From Nemertoderma westbladi (lineage: Eukaryota; Xenacoelomorpha; Nemertodermatida; Nemertodermatidae): a DNA stretch of 30,336 nucleotides. Of this stretch, positions 1-9,654 are shown piece by piece. The translations under genes were made by a program, and so were the position numbers. Location of the stretch: positions 1 through 30,336 of the forward strand of contig JAUCBJ010007406.1 of NCBI GenBank assembly GCA_032718475.1. The letters are read 5' to 3'. The notes under the pieces are model-generated. The model saw nothing but the letters and a program-made list of their open reading frames with translations. It was not told the origin of the DNA and searched no databases. Position 1 is the stretch's first letter. Every line of letters begins with the position of its first letter.

Positions 1-290
1 TCGGAGAACCCCGAACCGATATTAGCGCGTTGCCCAAACCACCAAAGTCTGCGTTACCAAGAAGGCGGTCGTTTCATCTCCCGTCGTCCCCTTTCCTAGC
101 GTTCTGGAACCACCGACAACTCGACGCCGAAGTCCGAGCCCAGTTCGACCTCGACCACCACCCAATCGTATTAGAGGACGTGGACGAGACCGGTCGGCCA
201 AGGAATAGGAAAGCGAGAAGAGAGGATATTATATTTGGATGTTATATTTGGATATTTTATTTGGATATTTATATTGGACGTTATGTTTGA
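1..290 (+). other. Open frame running in from the left edge, possible end of a retroelement polyprotein
   Basis: One forward frame is open from the first bases to a stop at 288-290. The first ~70 codons are GC-rich, and the translation is proline/arginine-rich, then acidic (a stretch around LDHHPIVLEDVDETGRPRNR). After about 228 it enters AT-rich DNA made of repeated ATTTGGATATTT-like words, where coding looks accidental. I recognise no domain. The composition change and the repeat-rich DNA that follows suggest the C-terminal end of a mobile-element protein or an old exon. The start lies outside the window. Confidence 0.25.
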
Positions 291-780
291 ATGTTGGGTT
301 TGGAGGAGCGAGATATGGAAAGGAAGGCTTGCGAGCCTACCGTTAGCAATTAGTGCTCAGGAGAAGATATCCAGACCAGCAGGACGAACTTTTAAGATCG
401 TCAGGAGAACTCTTTAAGACTTATTTGAAAGTTATTAGCGCATTATGTTTATATTATATTTGGACTGATTTAATTTGGTGAAGGTTTATTATGTATATTT
501 ACAATATATAAAGATTTATCGAAAGAGTTTGATTTATCTGTTTGATTTGTTTGATTTATTTGTTCTGATTTGTTTAATTTGCTTACCTTGATAACCGAAA
601 GCCTTTTTTTTGTATTTTAGGCACTAAAGTTAATCGTAAATTTATATTTGTATGTACGATCGATTGTATTTACGCCGTATCTGCAATATTAAGTATGCAA
701 TAATTAGAGAGTGATTATATTTTATATTTTAGGCCCTACCAGTAAATTTAGAAATAGTTTGTAGATATTTTATATTTTGA
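228..780. repeat. AT-rich, simple-sequence-like stretch
   Basis: Words such as ATTTGGATATTT recur at 228-285, and TTTGATTTGTTTGATT recurs near 530-580. A short pair sharing TATTTTAGGC.CTA...GTAAATTTA occurs near 615-650 and 725-750. No gene is visible here. Confidence 0.4.
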
Positions 781-784
781 TTGG

Positions 785-811
785 TGAAAACAGTCTTACT
801 TACTGTTTTCA
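785..811. repeat. Perfect 10-bp inverted repeat (hairpin)
   Basis: The arms TGAAAACAGT (785-794) and ACTGTTTTCA (802-811) are exact reverse complements separated by a 7-base loop. The function is unknown. Confidence 0.7.
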
Positions 812-957
812 TGGAGCGGTGATGAATTATTTCACTATAAGGTAGCATTTGTAGTTTAACTTTAACGTAAAAACTTTTGAAAATCCGACGTATTTTGATT
901 AAGTTACAGTAATGTAATATGCCTATTCATATTTGTACACATAAAACCCTTAGGTAC

Positions 958-1040
958 TCTCGTGGCGTAGTGGTCAGATGGTTAAGGCGTTGGTTACATT
1001 ACGTAGGTTACGAGTTCGAATCCCAGTCGGGAAATTTGTA
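958..1040 (+). repeat. tRNA-like sequence, probable SINE head or tRNA pseudogene
   Basis: An A-box-like TGGCGTAGTGG near 964 and a B-box-like GAGTTCGAATCCC near 1012-1024 have tRNA-like spacing. The outer bases TCTCG and CGGGA could pair as part of an acceptor stem. The T-stem does not pair properly and the anticodon arm is unclear, so this is not called a functional tRNA. It directly precedes the duplicated promoter-like block. Confidence 0.45.
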
Positions 1041-1108
1041 TTTTGGGGCCATTTATTTTCGTGTGGTGCTAATTGGTAGGCCAATGAGAAGCGTACAGCG
1101 TAGCGAAT

Positions 1109-1340
1109 AATGAGCCAGGCCAATCATAGGGCATAAATTATCTTATTGCTCAAATGTGAGGCAGTGGAAAATTCTGTTAGGATTCCATGTCCCAGATTAG
1201 TGTAAGGGCCGGACTGCGTTGAACGATGAGCTGGGCCAATCATAGGGCACGACGCACTTCATTGCTCAATGGTGAAGCTGTGGAAAATTCTGTTTAGTTT
1301 CCATGTGCAATTTCTAGTATAAAAGGGCCGTTTTGCCTTC
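1109..1340 (+). promoter_or_regulatory. Tandemly duplicated CCAAT/TATA block (116-bp units)
   Basis: Two imperfect copies (about 1109-1224 and 1225-1340) each carry GGCCAATCATAGGGCA (1118-1133 and 1234-1249) and GTGGAAAATTCTGTT. The second copy ends in TATAAAAG at 1318-1325; the equivalent site in the first copy is decayed. A further CCAAT lies at 1081. This is the arrangement of a polymerase II promoter with a duplicated upstream element, as in the U3 of LTR retroelements, but no matching second LTR or primer-binding site could be fixed in the window. A GC-rich transcript leader could follow (about 1345-1664), ending at a donor-like AAGGTAAGA. Confidence 0.45.
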
Positions 1341-1344
1341 GGTT

Positions 1345-3080
1345 ATCACTTCCGTTATAATTTCTTATAACGTTACTCTATCACTTTATTCTTGTAAAAT
1401 TAGTTAATTCGGTTTCTTGTTGAAACTTACTTTGATAAATCCTTTGTTAAAACTGTAAATATACTGCAATTTCCTGACATGTTTTCTTTTGGTCCGACTT
1501 CGGGACAGCCGAACACCAGGGAGATGGCAGCCTAGACCGTTAGGCCGTAAGCAACGCAGGGAAGGGATGTCCACAACACGCTAGCGCCCACATTTGGATT
1601 GACCGCGCACCCCCTTTGCCCTTCGAAATACTCCACTTGCTATGCAGCGCCCGCTTTGTGAGAAGGTAAGACTTTGTTCGACGCCCTTGCCCGCCGTAAG
1701 ACCTATAGATCAGGGTAAGCGTGACACCGCACTGGACGCCGCAAATTTAGGATCAAATAATTATATCCAGACACCCCCCCCTTCTTGTCAGTCCTACGAA
1801 CCCCTGGGTTAACCTGTACTTCCTACAGGTGCGAACTATTGCCATTCGTCAGTACGCGAGTACACATTAGGTACGGACAGCATATGTTCCATAATTTAGT
1901 GATTCATAGCACTGACTGTTTGGTACCGGTTCGCTTTGTAGAACGTACATTAGTACCCCCCCCCCCCCCCCTCCTGTCTGGAGTTAGCTATTTGATCAGG
2001 CAAGGAGTATTTCTGCTACCGGCACACTGCTTGGCCTAGGGAGGTTTTATTAATATCCTACCGCGCCTTGCCACGTACTGATAGGTATTGCTGCTAACTA
2101 CCGCAGCAACAAAATTCTAGAATTAAATTAGTATACCAGATCAGCTAACGTACGGTAGCGATTAACCCCTATTCTTATCTTACAACCAGAATCTGGTATT
2201 AGTGCCGATCACGGGTGTAGTTACTAACACTGTGGTTGCCCATTGGGTTGTGGATAGGAAGGAGAGAGCTTTGACGTCATTCGTGAGTATAAAGTTCTAC
2301 AAACGCGACTAGTTTATTTTAGTAGCTAGCGCACGGTATCATTTAGTCAGAAAATCACTAAAACCTAGTAAAAGGAATTACCCGAAATTGTTTTATTTGT
2401 AACACACCCACACACACACGCCCTAAAACATATTGCCCTTAAAGTTCTACTAGCTATAGCGTACTATACATTACTTTAGGTGGAAATTATTTGTATTTGT
2501 AAAATTAGGATCTGATTTAGTTGCGGCACAATAAGGAGTATTTCACTTTCGTTATTAAACTGTTGTTTGTCTGGACAACGGTATTGTTACATTTAGGCCT
2601 GACCTTTTAGACTGATTTCGTACAGGGGGATCAGTTATCGTTACATTTAGGCACGACCCCTTTTCGACTGATTCAGGACTGTCAGTGTTGTTACGCTAGG
2701 TCTGTTAACCCACTAGCTCGTATATAAACCATATAAATCACACCGCGGCAAGTTACTGTATTTAGGACTGTCAGTGATAGTTAGGATTCGCTGCGCGGGG
2801 ATTGTTTTCCCGTGAGTTTGGTCTGTTACGGTAACTGTACATCTGCCTCACCGGTTAGAGGACAGGTATCCTTCTGTCTAGTACGTAGGCATTCGACCCG
2901 CTCACGTACATAGAATAGATACAAGGCTCTGTTCCTCGCCAGTAGTCGTTTGTGTACTATATCTGTTTGTTTAGATATCCTGGACTGGGATTTGTTGTCA
3001 GATACTGTACAAGCCCGTATACATTACTAGAGTCTCATAGTAAGATACATCGTTACTAGGATCTGGTAAGCGGTATACTA
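1345..3080. other. Long non-coding stretch with scattered short repeats
   Basis: No gene was recognised. It is GC-richer at 1490-1740 than its surroundings. It holds a 16-base C run at 1956-1971, a (CA)n-like patch near 2402-2420 and two imperfect ~50-bp copies (near 2587-2630 and 2637-2690) sharing GTTACATTTAGGC.. and GACTGATT. It may be the remains of a mobile element. Confidence 0.4.
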
Positions 3081-4147
3081 CTGGACCCTTACAGCATTTT
3101 TAAGAATGCTGTGCCGGCTTGTCAATAAAATTGCACCGCCACAACTCCCTATCACCCATGACATTTGCTAGATCATCCGCATCTTTAAGGCCAGTGTCCT
3201 TTAAGATGCGTCTCAAGAAAGTCATGGGCTGTCCACCATGCTTATTCACTCCATGAGGCTGCCAAAGTACAAGATTATGCACTGGCTGGTCCTCACGGCG
3301 AAAGCAATGTCCTGCAAAGCGGAGGCGATTTTGTTCTAGTGTCAAGCTTGGAGAACCAATGAGACACCTCCAATGTTATATAGTGTCTGGTTGGAGATGT
3401 GTGCATTGTACTTGACACAATGAACCCGGCGTAGCATTCTTGTGAATGTGCCATCCAGAGATTTGGTGTCCTCAGCAGTTAGAGCCCAGCATGGACTCCC
3501 GTAGAGGAGTACTTGAACTACTGCTGCTCTAAATAATCGAACCTTAAGTTTCCGATTAATTCTCGGTGACTTCCAAATCCTGGAAAGCCTATTCAAGGCA
3601 GCCCATGCCTTTCCCTTACGTATTCGAAGGTCCTCACCTGACTTCCGGATCCATGATCCCAGGTAACAGAAGTCGTCCACATGCTCAAGCATACCATCCT
3701 TTGAGCTTATGCTCATCCGATCAGAGACTTGCTGAGGACTTTCAAAGTTAACTGTCAGATTTGTGGTCTTTCTGGAGTTAATAAAAAGACCAACACTAGA
3801 AGCAGCATGTTCTAATGAGCTCAGGAGCCGTTGGGCTCCTTCTAATGATTCTGAGAGTACTCCTAAGTCATCAGCAAAGTCTAGATCAGTTAGGTACTTG
3901 GCAGGATTTCCTCGACTTCTGGAGCCAGTAGGTGGAGTTATCATCACCCCATCATCAGTATGATGATCTAAGGACATGCGTAGAACATAGTCAACCACAA
4001 TAATGAACAAGAATGGTGCAAGTGTGTCTCCTTGGAGGACGCCCCATAACACTTCAAATGGTTCTGTGTCACCGTCAACAGGAGACACAAATGTTGTCGA
4101 ACCATCGTATACTGATCTGATTGCTGCAATAATTTCATCATTTCATC
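3080..4147 (-). pseudogene. 5'-truncated, frameshifted non-LTR retrotransposon reverse transcriptase
   Basis: Reading the minus strand from 4147, the frame is open from a DEIIAAIRSVYDGS-like segment through the RT motif LQGDTLAPFLF (block B), the catalytic FADD (block C), GLFINSRKT (block D) and YLGSWI (block E), then the thumb/connection region. It stops near 3342. The next frame continues with LRFAGHCFRRED and ends at a TAA at 3100-3102, so there is a single-base frameshift near 3350-3370. The finger and first palm motifs and the endonuclease are missing. Truncation at the 5' end is usual for target-primed LINE copies. The GDTLAPFLFII and C-terminal FAGHC patterns suggest an RTE-like element, but the clade is not certain. 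The element is dead. Confidence 0.85.
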
Positions 4148-4345
4148 GGGGATGAGCACGTTACAGAGGCTGGCTTATTTAACCAAAACAATAAACGCTA
4201 TCTTACAAATTAAGGGGATGAGCATGTTACAGAGGCGGGTTTATATAACCAAAACAATAAACGCTATCTTACAAATTAAAGGGGATGAGCATGTTACAGA
4301 GGCGGGTTTTTCTACACCAATAAACAGCACTGTTACACTTTTATA
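4148..4345. repeat. Three-copy tandem repeat, 66-67 bp unit
   Basis: Units start at 4148, 4214 and 4281 with GGGGATGAGCA.GTTACAGAGG and contain AACCAAAACAATAAAC; the third unit is diverged. The same core recurs at 15318-15605 and 18780-18955, so this belongs to a dispersed family. The LINE fragment ends exactly where the first unit begins. Confidence 0.9.
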
Positions 4346-4614
4346 CTTTTATACACACAAATAAGGAAGGGGCGATTTTCCACTGTAAATGGATGAATTT
4401 TAATTTGCGTCGAAAGTCACCACCCTTATCTGCCAGTGCTGTAATCTTTATCCATATTGTACCGGACACAGGTAGGCCTACCATGATGGCCTGCTATACC
4501 CAAGCCAAACCTATGGTGCTGGTGCTACTGATGAGGTTTTGCCACAATCTACATCGAATAAATTTATCTAACTCATTTCAAAGTTGGGCAAATTTAGAGA
4601 GTAGTCTAACAAGC

Positions 4615-4673
4615 GCGAAATCGCGCAAAGAGATTCCAAGTCCCACGCTCTGCCAACTGAGCCACTGGGGCCG
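4615..4673 (-). repeat. tRNA-like fragment (5' half), probable SINE remnant
   Basis: The minus strand reads GGCCCCAGTGGCTCAGTTGG, then CAGAGC: a good tRNA acceptor start and D-arm with an A box. A possible anticodon loop CTTGGAA would give anticodon TGG. No T-arm or B box follows, so it is not a working tRNA gene. Confidence 0.5.
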
Positions 4674-4736
4674 TATCGAATCAATCCTTAATTAATTAAT
4701 ACCAAAACCTAACGAGAAATTAAGAACAACATATTT

Positions 4737-5035
4737 GGTGCTTTAGTGACCAGAGGGACTCAAAAGTCTTACTGTTACAGCAAGTGTGGTTTATATTTAG
4801 TCTTGTATTCATTTGATATAGGTTCTTAGAGGATGGTTTATTTGAATTATTGTGTATACCGTATATCTGCAGTTGGTACATACATTAGAAGATTAATTAT
4901 AGCAATATGGAATATGACAACAAATGTTACACTGATACTGTATTTGGTCCTTTACTGTCCAGCCGCCAAAAGGGCTCAAAAATCTCACTGTGACAACAAG
5001 TGTGGTTTATTTTAGTCATGTATTCAATATGTAAT
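4737..5035. repeat. Pair of imperfect ~90-bp direct repeats
   Basis: Copies at about 4737-4827 and 4945-5035 share GTGTGGTTTAT, CTCAAAA.TCT.ACTGT and TTTAGTC.TGTATTCA. No coding potential is seen here or in the following AT-rich stretch to about 5340. Confidence 0.6.
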
Positions 5036-5398
5036 ATTCAAATTATTTGAACTTGTGAAATATACTGTAGGCATAACGTCACACTTGTTTTAAACAACTG
5101 ATCATAAACATTTTTGACAAACATACTAGGAATATTTTACTATAATCTAATACGATACGTTACTCACTCAAATCTATAATAATACAGTAATTATAATAGA
5201 ACAAAAAACCTTACCGCATTTTTTTTTATTTCTTAAAATAATGTCCAATGCCATAACTAGGCTTCCCTGTAAATATAGAAATAAAGGGTTAATATTGACT
5301 TGCGGCGAGGTGTCCGATAATTTGAGGCGAAATGGTATTTGCAGTGAGACACCCTATAGGTGGAGGCTATAGGTGGAGCCGATATGTATAAGGGTAAG

Positions 5399-5600
5399 CC
5401 GACCACTTGCGACTTACCCCCAGTTCACTGGGTCGAATAGTCGCCTATATCTGTTTATACACGGCTCAACAGCCCAAGAGGTGGTCGGAAGAGTCGATTG
5501 GTCGGCAATGTCGGATCCACCTATAGTCTACATATAAAGTTTTGGGGCGACCAGCCGACCACTTGCGACTTACTCTCAGTTCACTGGGTCGAATAGTCGC
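5399..5600. repeat. Two 46-bp direct repeats with internal dyad symmetry
   Basis: Copies at 5399-5444 and 5555-5600 differ at two positions as read. Each begins CCGACCACTTGCGACTTAC and ends GGGTCGAATAGTCGC. Within each, GCGACT pairs with AGTCGC, and (C)CAGT pairs with ACTG(G) around a TC loop. TATAGGTGGA occurs twice at 5355-5376 and its complement TCCACCTATA lies near 5516, so the whole 5350-5600 block could be a foldback element. Confidence 0.75.
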
Positions 5601-5602
5601 AT

Positions 5603-5968
5603 CTATATACCTGTATAACATATATATATATAACTGTAGAGTAATATAATTATCATATAAACAGATAAATAGCAGAATACAGTAGTATTAGGCCTAGTAA
5701 ATTTAGTACTTTATTAAGAAATTAATATTTAGTCGTACAATAGGCTAAGCATTACACCAATCATATTGCCTAAAACGTGATAGTTATAGTTAATTAGACA
5801 AGAAGGCTTGTGATAGGCCGCGACCTGCATACTGGCTGCGACCATTAGCCGCCGAAAACGGGTCGAATGGGTTTTTGTTTTCGTTTCTAAACGATAGTCA
5901 ATAGCACAGGTTACAGTTTATTTTTGCTATTTATTTTTGTATGTGCAAAACTTACCCAATGCATCATT
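5603..5968. other. AT-rich intergenic stretch
   Basis: This stretch holds a short (TA)n run near 5620-5632 and one TAGGCCTA palindrome near 5693. No gene or RNA was recognised. Confidence 0.4.
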
Positions 5969-6003
5969 GTTAAAACGTACCCAGTATTCGGGTACGTTTT
6001 AAC
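5969..6003. repeat. Perfect 14-bp stem hairpin
   Basis: Arms GTTAAAACGTACCC (5969-5982) and its exact complement (5990-6003) flank a 7-base loop, about 240 bp upstream of the sorting nexin start codon. It is not followed by a T tract in the pattern of a bacterial terminator and is not expected to be one here. Confidence 0.85.
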
Positions 6004-6160
6004 CAGGGTACATTTTATAGGGAACAGAAGCGCGTAACCAATCTGCCAATAACCAACTAGGCCTATGTGACATTACCCTAACAGAAACCTACTTCTGTTA
6101 GACTTGAGTATTGGAGTAACCGGTTTATGAAACAGTGAAAAGTTATGATCAAGTGCATTG

Positions 6161-6168
6161 TATAAATA
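6161..6168 (+). promoter_or_regulatory. Possible TATA box of the sorting nexin gene
   Basis: TATAAATA lies 76 bases before the ATG at 6244 and would place transcription start near 6190. In AT-rich DNA such matches are common, so support is weak. Confidence 0.25.
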
Positions 6169-6243
6169 CATAGGTACGACATACCGGTACTGACTGTATG
6201 TTAAATTGAAGCATTTCTTCTCACAACTTTAACGCCTTTTGTA

Positions 6244-8478
6244 ATGCTGACGACAGTCCTGTCTGGGTTGATTTCTTTAATTACTATTGGTGTTCTTGCA
6301 GCAATATTTGGGATAAATTTGGTCAAATATGTCTACAAGTTCATATCACGCTGCAATCGGGCGGTAAAACATCTACCCATATCCCAAAATGAACAGATTC
6401 TCGATGAAGAAATTAGAATTCTCTGCGATTTGATAAATAATAATTATATAAACTCTTGGAGTGATGATGTATTCGTTGACGACGGTGTTACCAATAGTAT
6501 TCGCTTTGTAGTTCGTGATTTCATAAAAAATATTTCGAAAACCATTATTAATTGCGACATACAAGTGGTTTCAAGAAAAGTAATCAACCATTACATTAAC
6601 TTTCTTAGACAAATCTTGGATGGAAAAAAGGCGAGTTTGGTTTATTTGGAAGACTTTTTGGGGCAGGAAGATGGTGAAACTAATCCGAGGTTAGACATTA
6701 CGCGGTTCTTTAATCAGGAATTACTTAGTGACGGAACTCGAGATGAATATTTGAGAGGAATAATTAAAAAACTTACTGGCAAATACACAGCAGATGGAGA
6801 AGACTGTGACACGGTTTGTCGTCTTCTCGGGGAAGTTCTTCTATCGAATCTTGTATTACCGTTGCTGGATTTACTCTGCGATCCAAAATTCATTTATAAA
6901 TTTATAGTAAATGTTATCGGGGATAATGAAACAGTTGAGTTTGATTACCTTAACGCGCCTCTTACCGACTACAAACTTGTTCGCAGTCAATCAATTATAT
7001 CTAAATCTCGCAGTCAATCAGTGTGCGAGCCGCAGTTTATTCTGGAGGCTTTTCGCGATCGTTTTGGCGATGGGTCCGTCGACAATACCGACAGTAACCC
7101 AAGCAAACTTCCCATAGACGGAGTTCTAGTTAAACCTTATAGGTTTGATTCGGCGAGTTCCTACGAAGAATGGTCCGTCTGTCCGGTGGAGGAGAGGCAA
7201 GCAGACGAGCCAACGAGATCCTCAGAGAGAGTGGAGGGAGATGAGAGTCGCGAATCGGATGTCATCAGCTCATCGTCAGCTGATGACGACGAAAAAAACG
7301 CTTTATTCTCCGAGAACCAGAGGTTTATTTCTTTGTGGGGCGAAGTTGATTCGAAAGATAACGGTGAAAATTTTATGTTTATACAAATAAATATCTCGAA
7401 GACGGAGTTACATCAAGAACCACGCAGTCAGAAATATTACACGATGTATCTCATCGGTTTCGAGGTTCTAGTCGATTCGTTACAATTCGAGAAAGGTAAA
7501 GTAAAGCGGAGATACCGGGAGTTTATTGCGTTACATTCGCGTCTAGTTCGCGATCCGACTTACAAGATCATCCTAAACAGAGTGAAATACCCATCCCGCA
7601 TGGGAAGTTTCATCGAAATGAATAAAATACAGAAACGAATCGCCGAATTGAATATTTACCTTCAGTTTCTCCTCGAGAATCCCCCGTTGAATCAGTCCGT
7701 GGTCCTTCAGGAATTCCTGGCCTACAGAGGCGACCCCTCCATCGCTTTCGTTACCGACCAACTCCCCCCGTTCGACATACCGAAGGTGTTCTCCGTACCC
7801 AAGCTCGTAGACAATCTCATTAAAGACGTCGGTACCTCCTTCCGAACCCATAGAACCGATATTATTCGCTCCAGACCCAACGATATCCAAACATTTATCA
7901 CTAACGACACCAGAAATTACGATTTTGAACCTGAGATTTATAAAGATGTCGATGAATCATTAACCGATAACAAGATAAACAAGAGATTATCACCTAATGT
8001 TGGTTTTCATCAACCTGCATTTTCTACCTACGATTATTCAACTGATGTCGTCGCAGACGATATTATTAGAATCGCATTTCACTGTTTAACTTCGACCCAA
8101 ATTCTCACAACTCCTTCTCGGGTAATCAATATTGTTTCCGTATTATTTTCAGAACTACTAGAAGTTGTTATTAGTTTGAAGATATCGTGGTTGTTCAGTT
8201 ACCAACAATGGATTATCTACCTAAAGTCGTTGAGATTCCTTATTTTCGGAGGGGGTCCCGCAGACTTACCTCGCAAGCTCGTTAGCGAAACGCAAATGAA
8301 ATGTTTAGCAGTTGATACGCTGGTTGAATTGTTACCTCGGGTCGCCGTGTTCGGGTTGGGCCAAAGAATATGGAAGCCTTTATTCAGTTTAATTGTCGAT
8401 TCATTTAGTGATGAAAAACTTAATAGAATTCTAATATTAGAAATATTATCCATAATTACCGATAGTCTTGGCATCTAG
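6244..8478 (+). CDS. SNX19-like: Sorting nexin with PXA, PX and nexin-C domains (SNX19-like), single exon
   Basis: The 744-residue protein is uninterrupted from ATG to TAG. Residues 4-32 form a hydrophobic membrane segment. A PXA domain follows at about 48-225 (NNYINSW near 65-71), then a serine/acidic linker rich in RSQS and DDDE (about 245-355). A PX domain spans about 376-497 with the phosphoinositide-site motif RRYREF (422-427) and YPSRMGSF (449-456). A nexin-C domain spans about 600-740. No RGS domain is seen, which within the SNX13/14/19/25 group points to SNX19; this is inference from architecture. Family members are membrane-anchored proteins that tether ER and endosomal membranes and take part in lipid and vesicle traffic. 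It is shorter than human SNX19, mostly in the linker. The lack of introns is unusual for this family and suggests a functional retrocopy or intron loss. Confidence 0.9.
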   Translation: MLTTVLSGLISLITIGVLAAIFGINLVKYVYKFISRCNRAVKHLPISQNEQILDEEIRILCDLINNNYINSWSDDVFVDDGVTNSIRFVVRDFIKNISKTIINCDIQVVSRKVINHYINFLRQILDGKKASLVYLEDFLGQEDGETNPRLDITRFFNQELLSDGTRDEYLRGIIKKLTGKYTADGEDCDTVCRLLGEVLLSNLVLPLLDLLCDPKFIYKFIVNVIGDNETVEFDYLNAPLTDYKLVRSQSIISKSRSQSVCEPQFILEAFRDRFGDGSVDNTDSNPSKLPIDGVLVKPYRFDSASSYEEWSVCPVEERQADEPTRSSERVEGDESRESDVISSSSADDDEKNALFSENQRFISLWGEVDSKDNGENFMFIQINISKTELHQEPRSQKYYTMYLIGFEVLVDSLQFEKGKVKRRYREFIALHSRLVRDPTYKIILNRVKYPSRMGSFIEMNKIQKRIAELNIYLQFLLENPPLNQSVVLQEFLAYRGDPSIAFVTDQLPPFDIPKVFSVPKLVDNLIKDVGTSFRTHRTDIIRSRPNDIQTFITNDTRNYDFEPEIYKDVDESLTDNKINKRLSPNVGFHQPAFSTYDYSTDVVADDIIRIAFHCLTSTQILTTPSRVINIVSVLFSELLEVVISLKISWLFSYQQWIIYLKSLRFLIFGGGPADLPRKLVSETQMKCLAVDTLVELLPRVAVFGLGQRIWKPLFSLIVDSFSDEKLNRILILEILSIITDSLGI

Positions 8479-8988
8479 AAGATGTCAAAACCGCAGTTAC
8501 GTTAATTATTTATAATATAATTATAATGTAATATATTAATTAATAACGGGAAACATCTAATTTTATAGTTGAAAGAAACCGATGATCATAAATATACTAA
8601 GAATATTTTAATTTCCTTGATATCTTAACCCCTTTGAGTGATATTATTAAAGGAGTTATATAAGCATATATAGGCCCTACATATTTTTCAATTCCATTTT
8701 CCAAATGTTATCAGTAACAATGGCAAGAGAAACAAACCTGAATGGCCAGGACGTAATTGATTGTAACTACATAATAAACTTAGTGGAATATATGCTTGTC
8801 GCCATCGTTACAGGATTTCAACCAATCCATAAAGTTCATAATGTCACCCATTATCAAGGAAACAACTGACGTGCTGAAAACTGAATTTAAATATTTGATT
8901 TAAAAAAAGAGAACAGTAGAGTAATAATTTTTGTAGAATTGTTTATAGGTCCTACTACAGTATGAATATTTCCTTTAAACGAATTTAA
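8479..8988. other. 3' flank of the sorting nexin gene
   Basis: AT-rich DNA without a recognised gene. Apart from the possible poly(A) signal, nothing is supported. Confidence 0.4.
8773..8778 (+). promoter_or_regulatory. Candidate poly(A) signal of the sorting nexin gene
   Basis: AATAAA lies about 295 bases after the stop codon. It is the first exact match seen downstream, but no cleavage-site evidence is available. Confidence 0.3.
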
Positions 8989-8990
8989 CA

Positions 8991-9235
8991 CTGGGTAGCT
9001 CAGTTGGCTGAGCGCCGTGCCCGCAATCTAATGGTTGTAGGTTCGAGCCCCGCCAGTGTCCACCCAACCCATCCTTTTATCCACTGGGGTCGATAAAATG
9101 AGTACAGGTTGAATTACAGGGAGCAAAGCAAACCTTGGGATAGGAGTAGCGCCCACCTCTAACTTCGTGTAGCAGCCATGGGAAGAGGAGCCTTCGGGTC
9201 GCCTCCGGCCTCAGCCGACTGTTTGCTTACTTGCT
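8991..9235 (+). mobile_element. tRNA-derived SINE, near full length
   Basis: The head (8991-9060) is tRNA-like: TAGCTCAGTTGG (A box), a paired D-stem GCTC/GAGC, GGTTCGAGCCC (B box) and acceptor halves CACTGG/CCAGTG. The anticodon arm lacks the usual T33 and does not pair properly, so it is a retroposon promoter rather than a tRNA gene. The body contains ACTGGGGTCGATAAAATGAG, and a tail runs from TTGGGATAGGAGTAGCGCCC to GAGGAGCCTTCGGGTCGCCT, ending near CCGACTGTTTGC. The same tail recurs on the other strand at 23362-23490. The central part resembles, from memory, the central sequence of cephalopod-type SINEs. No convincing target duplication was found. Confidence 0.85.
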
Positions 9236-9239
9236 ACTA

Positions 9240-9654
9240 AGAATATGAATAAAAAAATGGTTGGTTGTAGCTAATTTTAACAAAATCGTAAGATTAGCCA
9301 AATAAATAGAAAATCGTTGATCCTACACCGGGGACGGTATAGCTAATGACACTGATTAATTAAAATATTATATTTTATCATTGGAGCTCTGCTCGGGTTC
9401 CTGAGCTGTTATTAGTTTGTGGCTGGCTGGGTAGAATGTTTGAACGCTAATAAGTCGGTCAATCATGGATGAAATGGAAACCTACTTGGTACACATATAG
9501 TCTACCAAAGGTTTAGAAATTCTACACAAAGACTTCTATAGTTCATCTGTCTGTAAATTCCGCCACATTACTTATCCTCCCATCTTAAAAGTTGTGTAAT
9601 AATATTAAACCATAATAATATATTATTTAAAAGCATAACAAATGAAACCACCCC
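9240..9654. other. AT-rich intergenic stretch before the minisatellite
   Basis: No gene or RNA was recognised. The last ~60 bases are almost pure A/T, in sharp contrast to the array that follows. Confidence 0.4.

Noticed and set aside
958-1040. Functional tRNA gene
   Set aside because: A and B boxes are present, but the T-stem and anticodon arm do not fold properly.
1488-1510. LTR primer-binding site (TGGTCCGACTTCGGGAC)
   Set aside because: It starts with TGG, but the implied tRNA acceptor does not match a tRNA I know, and the LTR end is not defined.
8991-9060. Functional tRNA gene
   Set aside because: The anticodon arm is unpaired with no T33, and the sequence continues into a SINE body shared with another copy.
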